A stretch of 64,000 nt of DNA from an uncultured Clostridium sp. GTDB taxonomy: Bacteria; Bacillota; Clostridia; Clostridiales; Clostridiaceae. The stretch is from contig UQBY01000006.1 in assembly GCA_900539375.1 (NCBI GenBank), forward strand, positions 1-64,000. The letters are read 5' to 3'. A program made the position numbers and the translations under genes. How positions within the stretch are numbered: position 1 is the stretch's first letter; every line of letters starts with the position of its first letter. Shown piece by piece: positions 52,905-61,900 of this stretch. The notes below the pieces were generated by a model. It was not told where the DNA came from and did not search any database. It saw only the letters and a list, made by a program, of their open reading frames with translations.

Positions 52905-55739
52905 AGCTTCATTAGATTTTATTGTATAACTAAAATTATCACTTACTTTGTTTCCATCTTCATCAGTTACATCAACATATACTGTATATGTTCCTGCTTT
53001 AGTTGGTTTCCATGTATAAGTGTTTGATGTTGTAGTACTTAATGTTGTAGTACTTCCATTAAATTTAACATAATACTTATAAGTAAGAGAACCTGTACCA
53101 CCTTCTGCATCTGCTGATAAAACTATTGATGTTCCTAATTGTTGTGGTGATGACTTACTTGAAGTAAAACTATTTAATGTAAGTTCTGTTGGAGTTACAA
53201 CTGTAGCTATTTCATATGACATTTCTTTAGAAACAGTTGTATTATCTGCATTTTGAACTTCTACTCTTACTTTATAAGTTCCTTCTTTAGTAGCTTTAAG
53301 AGTATAAGTATTTTTACGAGAATAATATTGAACTACTTGTTCCTTACCATTAGGTTCAGTTACAAAGAACTTATAGAATAATAATCCATTTCCTACATTT
53401 TCTCCACCAATTGCATTTACTGTAAATGTAATGCTTGAATTTTTTGGTTGAGGTGCTGTTTTATTTACCTTTATGCTCTTAATTACTGGAGCATCACTAT
53501 CTACATCACCAGTTTTAATAACAAATTGTTTAGTTAATTCTGCTGTTTCACCTTTATCATTTTTAGCTTCAACTTTTATTGTATAAGTTCCAGCTTCACT
53601 TGGAGTCCAAGTTACTGTATTTTTAGTTGAAAAACTACTTAATGTTTCACTAGTTGAACCTTTTGTTACTGTAAATTTATATTGTATTGTCCCTTGTCCA
53701 CTTGCATTTGCTGTAATCTTTATATCTGTATCTGTAGATTGTGGTGATTGTAAATCAGTTGTTATTTCTTTAACCTTTAATGATGTATCTACTACTGTTT
53801 CTGACCAAGTTCCATTTTCATATTTCATAGATTTTGAAGATGTTATAGCATATCCTGATTGTTGTGCTCCTGGAATTTGATTGCTTCCATCATTAAAAAT
53901 TATTAATGCACTACTTGTACCTTCTGGTAATGTGTAACTATAAACTCCATTACCTTCATCTTTCATAGCTTTTCCTGGCCATTCTCCATTAAGCTCAGTT
54001 ACTGATGAACCACTTTTTGTATATACATAAGCATTTGGTGTTCCCCAACCTGATGGTTTTACAAAATATGCTGAAGCTGCTCCTGATATAACAGTGCTTC
54101 CACCGCCACCAGTGCTTCCGCCACCACCAGTGCTTCCGCCACCGCCAGTGCTTCCACCGCCACTTGTAGCGCCTACATATAAAACAGCTATTGATGAACC
54201 TTCCATATTACCAGTTAATGTTCCATTTGAAACAGTAAATGTTCCGCCTGAAGCTGCTTGGTTTTCATAAGTACCATTTGGTAAACTTGTACTTGTGCTA
54301 ATTGAAGTGCTTCCACCTACATTAGTTAGAAGTATACCCTTATTTCCACGTTCTATTTTAAATACTTTATCATTATTTATAGAAGAAATTTTTTCTCCTT
54401 CGGAAGCCATAGCATTGTGGAATAAGTTAACTGCCATGACATTTTTAGACGCAAAATCATCTGAACCTCTTTGACCCATTGTATTATAAGCTTCACCTTG
54501 AGGGTTCATAGGATTATCTCCAAATGATCTATCAGTTGGTCTATTAAAGAATAGTGGTACTATTTTAGCACGTCCTGCTAACATTGCCCAAGCCATTTCT
54601 CTTTGAATTTGAGTCATACCTCTTGTAGCACCTGCATTAGCATATAAGTCATGACTTTCTACCCAACCTACAAGCTTATCATTAGTTATACTTCCTGGTG
54701 TTTCACCATTTCCTGCTGCATATTGTGTTGTTGCAAGAGTATCTGTATGAGGATCTACCTTACCATTATTTCCATTACATCCAAGAACGTCTACTCCATT
54801 CTTTTCTTCTTGCCACATTTCATAACCTACTGCTGATCTTAAATGCCAACCATAAGTACTAGCTGTAACACTCATATACTTAGTATAATTGTTAAAGTTT
54901 GTTCCAGGTTCATCACCTTGTAAAACTTCTCCATAAATAAATGCATCTGATTTTACTGATTTTACTCTGTTTATTATGTTAGGCCAGAAATCACTTGAAG
55001 GATTGTTACCTTCTTCAGATGCTGGTAATTCAATACTCTTAGCTGCATCAAATCTAAATCCATCAGCTCCTGCATTTAAACACTCTACTAAGTAGTCTCC
55101 TATTATCTTTTGTGAAGATAAACTTGCTGTATTTATATCTGGCATACCAATACAACATCCTTGAGTAACCTCACTTCTTACATTCCAGTGATTTATTCTA
55201 GGTGACTTACGTGCTTCATTATATAATGTTGCATCTGCATTTGAAGCATTAGCTCCATCTGCTAAGTGATTTGCTACTACGTCTACTATTATCTTCACTC
55301 CATATTTATGAGCTTCTGTACACATAGCCTTAAATTCTGCAACTGTTCCAAGATATTCATTACCTAATGTAAAATATGTTGGTTGATATAACCAATACCA
55401 AGATGGATTTGAATTAGTATTAGTTTTATCTGCATTATTCCAACCACTTCCTTTTCTACATGCTTGTGCTGGTGATGTTTGAATAGAAGTGTATCCTGCA
55501 TCAGCAATTTCTTTCATATTCTCTTTAATTGAATTAAATGACCAGTTCCAAGCATGAAGTATAACTCCATCCTTAATGGAATCGGCTTGTGTAGCAGCCT
55601 TTTCTGATGCATATGTTGATTCATTATTTGTGCTTACAGTAGCAGCACTTGCATTAGTTGAAAAGCTTCCCACAAATAAACTTGAAGTTACTGCTAATGT
55701 AGCAACTATACTTGTAAGTCTTTTTCGTGTCTTCCCCAT
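51789..55739 (-). CDS. secreted GH13 alpha-amylase with starch-binding module and seven Ig-like repeats
   Basis: 1316 residues. A signal peptide ends near ASA (about 30-32). The GH13 domain (about 55-520) resembles the AmyE type: DVVANH (153-158), nucleophile Asp 231 in GFRFDAAK, acid/base Glu 271 in YGEVLQ, and Asp 364 in ESHD. A Gly/Ser/Thr linker (about 523-549) leads to a CBM25/26-type starch-binding domain (about 558-655, with YFVKPSGW and a GAQQSGYAI tail). Seven repeats of about 93 residues (Ig-like, Y_Y_Y type) follow, the last four nearly identical in pairs. It cleaves alpha-1,4-glucans outside the cell. No LPxTG anchor. It has its own promoter and terminator. Confidence 0.95.
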   Translation of the reverse strand: MGKTRKRLTSIVATLAVTSSLFVGSFSTNASAATVSTNNESTYASEKAATQADSIKDGVILHAWNWSFNSIKENMKEIADAGYTSIQTSPAQACRKGSGWNNADKTNTNSNPSWYWLYQPTYFTLGNEYLGTVAEFKAMCTEAHKYGVKIIVDVVANHLADGANASNADATLYNEARKSPRINHWNVRSEVTQGCCIGMPDINTASLSSQKIIGDYLVECLNAGADGFRFDAAKSIELPASEEGNNPSSDFWPNIINRVKSVKSDAFIYGEVLQGDEPGTNFNNYTKYMSVTASTYGWHLRSAVGYEMWQEEKNGVDVLGCNGNNGKVDPHTDTLATTQYAAGNGETPGSITNDKLVGWVESHDLYANAGATRGMTQIQREMAWAMLAGRAKIVPLFFNRPTDRSFGDNPMNPQGEAYNTMGQRGSDDFASKNVMAVNLFHNAMASEGEKISSINNDKVFKIERGNKGILLTNVGGSTSISTSTSLPNGTYENQAASGGTFTVSNGTLTGNMEGSSIAVLYVGATSGGGSTGGGGSTGGGGSTGGGGSTVISGAASAYFVKPSGWGTPNAYVYTKSGSSVTELNGEWPGKAMKDEGNGVYSYTLPEGTSSALIIFNDGSNQIPGAQQSGYAITSSKSMKYENGTWSETVVDTSLKVKEITTDLQSPQSTDTDIKITANASGQGTIQYKFTVTKGSTSETLSSFSTKNTVTWTPSEAGTYTIKVEAKNDKGETAELTKQFVIKTGDVDSDAPVIKSIKVNKTAPQPKNSSITFTVNAIGGENVGNGLLFYKFFVTEPNGKEQVVQYYSRKNTYTLKATKEGTYKVRVEVQNADNTTVSKEMSYEIATVVTPTELTLNSFTSSKSSPQQLGTSIVLSADAEGGTGSLTYKYYVKFNGSTTTLSTTTSNTYTWKPTKAGTYTVYVDVTDEDGNKVSDNFSYTIKSNEADNLVINSFTASKQSPQVSGTQVKLTAKATGTGTLQYKFLIKDASGNWAVLRDYGKSNTYIWRTGKAGNKTLYVDVKDSNGKVTRASMSYTVKAAAPKVTSFTADKKSPQVSGTQVKLTAKATGTGTLQYKFLIKDASGNWAVLRDYGKSNTYIWRTGKAGNKTLYVDVKDSNGKVTRASMSYTVKAAAPKVTSFTADKKSPQASGTQLLLMAQATGEGELQYKFLVKDASGNWFVIQDYSSSNIAVWKASKTGNKTLYVDVKDSNGQVTRKSMSYTITAAAPTVTSFTADKKSPQASGTQLLLMAQATGEGELQYKFLVKDASGNWFVIQDYSSSNIAIWKAGKTGNKTLYVDVKDSNGKVTRKSISYTIK
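54100..54170 (-). repeat. GGGGST linker-encoding tandem repeat
   Basis: About four 18-base units encode GGGGST repeats between the GH13 and starch-binding domains. The stretch is visibly richer in G+C than its surroundings. Copy-number change would alter the linker in frame. Confidence 0.85.
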
Positions 55740-55773
55740 TAAAAATTTCCCCTTTCATTTCATAATTACTTTT

Positions 55774-55787
55774 TGTAATCGTTATAT
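55774..55787. promoter_or_regulatory. candidate CcpA operator (cre) at the amylase start point
   Basis: TGTAATCGTTATAT matches much of the cre consensus TGNAARCGNWNNCA (the TG-AA and central CG half) but not its last bases. It overlaps the predicted start of transcription near 55786, a place where CcpA would repress. The match is partial. Confidence 0.35.
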
Positions 55788-55792
55788 AATGT

Positions 55793-55821
55793 ATTATACA
55801 ATTTTTTTTAATCAGTATCAA
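55793..55821 (-). promoter_or_regulatory. sigma-A promoter of the 1316-residue amylase gene
   Basis: On the minus strand TTGATA (55816-55821), a 17-base spacer and TATAAT (55793-55798). The start is near 55786, about 47 bases before the ATG with its AAAGGGG. Confidence 0.8.
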
Positions 55822-55930
55822 TAAAATATTAGAAATTATTTGTTTATTTATTTAATTCCATAATATATTTATCTAAATATTTTATCTTCAATTAATAAAA
55901 GGTGCTTTTTCAATCATAATTTTAAAAAAA

Positions 55931-55963
55931 GATGTGGAAATAAATAAATTATATTTCCACATC
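55931..55963 (-). terminator. terminator after the 972-residue protein gene
   Basis: Perfect 12-base arms GATGTGGAAATA (55931-55942) and TATTTCCACATC (55952-55963), followed on the minus strand by seven Ts. Confidence 0.88.
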
Positions 55964-55975
55964 ATATATATCATA

Positions 55976-58894
55976 TTAATTTATTTCAAATGCATCTAAA
56001 GTTATTGCATTTCCTTTTGAAGAATTATTTTTTAATCCTGTCCACTCTACTTTTATTGTATGTGTTCCTGAAGTTAATCCTGATAATGAAAATGCTACAC
56101 TTTGATCTTTAGCACTTGCACTATATAAATCTATATAATACACTTTTGAATCTACTGTTACTTTAGCTATTCCTTTATCTGATGACTTTGATGCTATTAA
56201 CTTTATTCCTGTTCCTGTAAATTTATAAGTTGCTGTTGCTGTACTAGATGCATATTTACAAGTTCCTCCACTATGTTTTGTTGAAGTTGCTACTTTCCAT
56301 ATTCCAGTATATGATATTTTAGAATCAGTATCTTGTACTAAATTTGCATTTACTACATAGTTCATTGATTTTCTTGTTACTTGTCCATTACTATCTTTTA
56401 CATCTACATATAATGTCTTATTTCCTGTTGCCTTTGTTGTCCATGTATAAGTGTTTGATGTTCCATAATCTCTTAATACTGACCAGTTTCCTGCTGCATC
56501 CTTTATTAAGAATTTATATTGTAATGTTCCTGTTCCTGTTGCTTTTGCTGTTAATTTTACTTGTGTTCCACTTGCTTGTGGTGATTTCTTATCTACTGTA
56601 AAACTACTTACTGTTGGAGGCACAGCTTTTACTGTATAACTCATAGATTTTCTTGTTACTTGTCCATTTGTATCTTTTACATCTACATATAATGTTTTAT
56701 TACCAACCTTATTAGCTTTCCATGTGCAACTATTTAATATTGAATAATCTCTTATTACTGACCAGTTTCCTGTTGTATTATCTTTTACTAAGAACTTATA
56801 TTGTAATACTCCTGTTCCACTTGCAGCTGCACTTAAAGTTACTTCTGTTCCGCTAGCTTGTGGTGACTTTTTATCTGCTGCAAATGAAACTACTTTTGGT
56901 TTTTCTGCTTCTTTAACAGTATAACTCATTGCTTTTCTTGTTACTTTTCCATTGCTGTCTTTTACATCTACATATAATGTCTTATTTCCTGTTGCCTTTG
57001 TTGTCCATGTATAAGTGTTTGATGTTCCATAATCTCTTAACACTGCCCAGTTTCCTGCTGCATCTTTTATTAAGAATTTATATTTTAATGTTCCTGTTCC
57101 TGTTGCTTTTGCTGTTAATTTCACTTGTGTACCAGTTACTTGTGGTGATTGTTTATCAGTTGTAAAACTACTTACTATAGGTGCTACTACTGTACTAGCT
57201 TTAGTGTAAGAATAAGTTACAATTATAGTACCATTTTTAAATGTTCCTTTTGCATTACTTGGTGTTGTTTTTAAAGTATATCCACTTATTGTTTTTGCTG
57301 TTGTTGTATAGCTTGTTCCTACTTCTCCTGTCTTTGTTGTTGAAGAAGCTATTTCATTTCCATTTTCATCTACATACTTAACTATTACTGTTCCTTTATC
57401 AACATCATCATTATCTTTAGAATATACATAAGTTACTGTTATTGTTCCATTTTTATATGTTCCACTTGCATTATTTGGTGTTGTTTTTAAAGTATAGCCT
57501 GCTATTGTCTTTGCTGTTGTTGTATAGCTTGTTCCTACTTCCCCTGTCATTGTTCTTGAAGAAGCTATTTCATTTCCATCTTCATCTACATATTGAACTT
57601 TTACTGTTCCTTTAGATACATCACTATTTTTAGAATATACATAAGTTACTGTTGTTGTTCCACTTTTATATGTTCCACTTGCATTATTTGGTGTTGTCTT
57701 TAAAGTATATCCACTAACACTTACTGCACTAGTTGTATAACTATCTCCAACCTTCCCTGTCATTGTTTTTGAAGTAGCTATTTCATTTCCTTCTTCATCT
57801 ACATATTGAACTTTTACTGTTCCTTGACTAACTGGTGGTGGAGTTACTCCTCCATTATTACCTACTTGTGCTAATGGTACTGTAATAATATCTGTATCAT
57901 CTTTTTCATGTGAAGTTGATGGGTCAACAGCACAATCACCTGTAGCATTATCTAACATTGATGGGTCATGAGGTAAACAATCTATTGCTGATATTCCTCT
58001 AGTTGAAAGTTGCATTACTCCAATACCATTACTTGTAATATAATTTTTATCTATTCCTAAAACTGATAATGGAATTGACATTTCATAGAAAGAATCATAT
58101 TTTCTATCATGACCTTTAGTCATCATATCTACCCAATTGGCACTATCACTATAAACATCATCTGGTGAAGTAGATGATTCTAATCCCCATATTTGAGCTG
58201 GTATAGAAGTTTCTGCCATATTATATTTTACTCCTATATCTTTAAAGGATTGACAATATTCTGCATCATAGCTAGTTCCACCTGATTCATCAGCTGCTGT
58301 AAACATTGCTGGAGTTCCTAAACCTACTTTTCCACTCATTAAAAATAAATGGTCAACTCTTGTTTCATACTCTATTTGTAAGGCATCCCAAAGTAATTTC
58401 CCATTTGCCATTTTTCCATTCATTGCAGTTTTATTTCCTACATTTAATGCAATTACAAGAGGTACATCTAAAACTCTTCCACCATCACTTAATGGCCCAT
58501 CTCCCTCTCTTGCCCAAGTATCAGTAGTATTTACCATTTGCCATCCTATATAAAGATTATCGTCATCCCATGCTGCATACAAAGCATATGAGTCAAGAAC
58601 ACAGTTTTCATGTCCACCCTTCCAGTTATTAGCTATGTCCCATGCTGCACCTTGAGCTATTAACATGTCATCAGACCAGTCACTTGCATCTCCATCAATT
58701 GTTATTGTTTTTTCTTTACCTACTCCATTAGGATTAGTTGCATACTTTCCTCTTGTTTCAGCTACTGTTGCTTTTTCAACTATATTTTCTTTGCTTATTG
58801 TTGCTGCATTTACACTAGCAAAGCTACTTAAAACGCTTACCGAAACTGCTACAGTTGTCGCAATACTCATAAGTTTTTTTGACATTGTTTTCAT
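55976..58894 (-). CDS. secreted multidomain glycan-binding protein: CBM9-like, three MucBP, three Ig-like repeats, C-terminal jelly-roll-like domain
   Basis: 972 residues. Signal peptide ends near VNA (about 30). The N-terminal domain (about 60-345) has ITIDGDASDWSDD and YAAWDDDNLYIGWQM, typical of CBM9/DOMON-like sugar-binding folds. Three MucBP-like repeats (about 355-565, each opening KVQYVDE-GNEIA and closing TVTYVYSK) follow, then three Ig-like repeats (about 568-848) in the order A-B-A and a last domain (848-972) with YTGIWKVATSTKHSGG and FTGTGIKLIAS, resembling a carbohydrate-binding jelly roll. I see no catalytic motif. It lies between two amylase genes; binding or presenting starch or mucin glycans is inferred. 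Confidence 0.8.
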   Translation of the reverse strand: MKTMSKKLMSIATTVAVSVSVLSSFASVNAATISKENIVEKATVAETRGKYATNPNGVGKEKTITIDGDASDWSDDMLIAQGAAWDIANNWKGGHENCVLDSYALYAAWDDDNLYIGWQMVNTTDTWAREGDGPLSDGGRVLDVPLVIALNVGNKTAMNGKMANGKLLWDALQIEYETRVDHLFLMSGKVGLGTPAMFTAADESGGTSYDAEYCQSFKDIGVKYNMAETSIPAQIWGLESSTSPDDVYSDSANWVDMMTKGHDRKYDSFYEMSIPLSVLGIDKNYITSNGIGVMQLSTRGISAIDCLPHDPSMLDNATGDCAVDPSTSHEKDDTDIITVPLAQVGNNGGVTPPPVSQGTVKVQYVDEEGNEIATSKTMTGKVGDSYTTSAVSVSGYTLKTTPNNASGTYKSGTTTVTYVYSKNSDVSKGTVKVQYVDEDGNEIASSRTMTGEVGTSYTTTAKTIAGYTLKTTPNNASGTYKNGTITVTYVYSKDNDDVDKGTVIVKYVDENGNEIASSTTKTGEVGTSYTTTAKTISGYTLKTTPSNAKGTFKNGTIIVTYSYTKASTVVAPIVSSFTTDKQSPQVTGTQVKLTAKATGTGTLKYKFLIKDAAGNWAVLRDYGTSNTYTWTTKATGNKTLYVDVKDSNGKVTRKAMSYTVKEAEKPKVVSFAADKKSPQASGTEVTLSAAASGTGVLQYKFLVKDNTTGNWSVIRDYSILNSCTWKANKVGNKTLYVDVKDTNGQVTRKSMSYTVKAVPPTVSSFTVDKKSPQASGTQVKLTAKATGTGTLQYKFLIKDAAGNWSVLRDYGTSNTYTWTTKATGNKTLYVDVKDSNGQVTRKSMNYVVNANLVQDTDSKISYTGIWKVATSTKHSGGTCKYASSTATATYKFTGTGIKLIASKSSDKGIAKVTVDSKVYYIDLYSASAKDQSVAFSLSGLTSGTHTIKVEWTGLKNNSSKGNAITLDAFEIN

Positions 58895-58923
58895 TTACTC
58901 TTTCCCCCTATTTAAATATAAAA

Positions 58924-58967
58924 ATTTTATGCAGTATTAATATTTTCACTTAAATACTGCATAAAAT
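58924..58967 (-). terminator. terminator after the 1261-residue amylase gene
   Basis: Perfect 15-base arms ATTTTATGCAGTATT (58924-58938) and AATACTGCATAAAAT (58953-58967), followed on the minus strand by TTTTATATTT. It fills most of the 98-base gap before the next gene. Confidence 0.85.
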
Positions 58968-58992
58968 ATTTTTTAATTAAAGATTTTTTACA

Positions 58993-61900
58993 TTACTTTA
59001 TTGTATAAGATATAGATTTTCTTGTTACTTTTCCATTACTATCTTTTACATCTACATATACTGTCTTATTTCCAGCTTTTCCTGTTGTCCATGTATATGT
59101 GTTTGATGTTCCATAATTTCTTAAAACTGCCCAGTTTCCTGTTGCATTATCTTTTATTAAGAACTTATATTGTAATGTTCCTGTTCCTGTTGCTTTTGCT
59201 GTTAATTTTACTTGTGTTCCACTTGCTTGTGGTGATTGTTTACTTGCTGTAAGGCTACTTACTACCGGAGCAGTTGCTGATGCTGCCTTTACTGTATAAG
59301 CCATTGACTTTCTTGTTACTTTTCCATTTGTATCTTTTACATCTACATATAATGTTTTGTTTCCTGTTTGGTTTGGTTTCCATGTGCAACTGTTTAAAGT
59401 TGAATAATCTCTTATTACTGCCCAATTTCCTGTTGTATTATCTTTTACTAAGAACTTATATTGTAATACTCCTGTTCCACTTGCACCAGCCATTAATAAA
59501 ACACTTGTTCCACTTACTTGTGGTGATTTTTTATCTGCCTCAAAAATAACTACTGTTGGTGCTGATGAAGTAACATTATAACTCATTGATTTTCTTACAA
59601 CTGTTCCATTTGTATCTTTTACATCTACATATAATGTCTTGTTTCCTGTTGCATTGGTTGTCCATGTATATGTGTTTGATGCTCCATAATCTCTTAATAT
59701 TGCCCAGTTTCCTGATGCATCTTTTATTAAGAATTTATATTGTAATGTTCCACTTCCACCAGTTGCCTTTGCTGTTAATGTTACTTGTGTTCCACTTGCT
59801 TGTGGTGATTTTTTATCTGCTGTAAAACTACTTACATTAATATTTGAAACAACTGTTTTCTTATAAACATAAGTTACTGTTATTGTTCCATTTTTATATG
59901 TTCCATTTGCATTTGATGGTGTTGTCTTTAAAGTATATCCACTTATTGTTTTTGCTGTTGTTGTGTAGCTTGTTCCTACTTCTCCAGTCTTTGTTGTTTG
60001 TGATGCTATTTGATTTCCATCTTCATCTACATACTTAACTACTACTGTTCCTTCTTCTGATACATCATCTTTAGAATATACATAAGTTACTGTTGTTGTT
60101 GCTTTAGCAAATTTTCCTGATGCATTTGATGGTGTTGTCTTTAAAGTGTATCCATCTATTGTTTTTGCTGTTGTTGTATAGCTTGTTCCCACTGTTCCTG
60201 TCTTTGTTGTTTGTGATGCTATTTGATTTCCATCTTCATCTACATACTTAACTACTACTGTTCCTTCTTGTTCATTATCAGATGATTCTGACCATACTCC
60301 ATTATTATATTCCATTGAACCCTTAACAACATATCCCGGTTGTTGTGCTCCTGGTTCTTGTCCCCATGTTCCATTAAAGATTACTCTTACTGAATAATCA
60401 TCTCCTGCTGCTTCACCTGGTTCATATCTATATACATACCAGTCTCCTTCTTTAGTCATAGCAGTTCCTGGCCATGCTGGTCCTATAGTTGTTTCTGCTG
60501 TGCTATTTTCATATACATAAATATTAGGTGCTGATGTCCATTTACTACTTTTTGCTTTTATAACAATATCATTTTTAGGCTTTTCTGCCATTGTATAAGT
60601 ATAAGTCTTAGTATCTACAGTTCCTTCTGATGATGTACCACTAACTTCTAAAGTTGTGCTTTCTCCTATTGATAATCCTTCACCAACTGTAATAGTATCT
60701 CCATTAGAGAACTTAGTCTTAGCTCCACCATCTATTGAATAATATCCTGTTACACCTTTGCTAGCACTTAAAGTAACTGTCTCTGCTTTATATATTTTCT
60801 TACTTCCTGGATTTGCACCAACTGATGGTTTGCTTACTCCTGTTGATTCTAAAAGAACAACTCCATTTTCTCCAGCTGTTACTGCTACGCTACCACCACT
60901 TACTACATATTCTTCTCCAGTATAGTAATCTCTTACTCCATCACCATCATTAAATGTATCTCCAACAGATACTGTACATGGACCTGATTTTCCTGGAAGA
61001 GATATTACAACTTTATCTTCTACACCATTTTTACTATAAACTCTACTGAAAGTATAAGGTGAAGCTGATATTTGAGTATGACTACCTGCACCTACTGCTA
61101 AGTGATTACTTCTAAATTGTCCAACTTTTTGCCAATTTGAAAGAATAGAATTATTCATTGAATTCCAATTCATATTACTACGAGTTGGTTGCTTATCACT
61201 TGTTCCATCACCTTGTCTTCCTGATTCATCACCATAATAAATTTGAACTCCACCAGGTGTAAGTAATAATGCTGTACCTGCATTAGCACTTCTAGCACCT
61301 AATGCTGTATCGTGAGATGAAATATAGCTTAATACATTAAATGTAGGATCACTATTAATTTGTCTTGCATAGCTTGAATATGTTCCTTCTAATGCTGAAC
61401 CAGTTTTATTTTCATTTCCTTGGAAAGAGAAGTTAATCATTGAATCAAATCCACCAGTTGTATAGTAAGAATCCTTACCTACACCATGATCCCAGTGTTC
61501 TCCTGTCATCCAGAAATCATCTGTCCACTTAGCTCCTGGTTTATTTGGATTATTTTGTCTCCATTCTTTAAGAGCTTGTACACCAGCTTTCTTTAATTTA
61601 CCCCATTCAGTAACATTTATGTGTTTAGCTGTGTCACATCTAAATCCATCTACACCATATTCTCTTACCCAATCAGTAAGCCATTTTACTAGATATGTTG
61701 TAACACATTTTTGCATACCATAATTTTGACAGAACTCATTTAACTCTTGTTCTTCTTGAGCTAATTTTGCTGAGCTCCACTTTTTCTTTAATATACTTGG
61801 CATTCCTGGGTCTGTAGTTCCTTCTGTAACAAAGTCTGGTAAACCATCTACACAAGTTTCAACTCCTGCAGCTTCTGGTGCTTGATTAGCATATGCTGTA

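Noticed and set aside
51789..53780. Regular spaced repeats that could suggest a CRISPR array
   Set aside because: The period is 279 bases, the units are coding and there are no short palindromic repeats with unique spacers or cas genes.
52376..60038. Many plus-strand open frames rich in Leu, His and Tyr opposite the amylase-cluster repeats
   Set aside because: They recur with the 279-base period and are antisense shadows of the repeat codons, with no ribosome binding sites.
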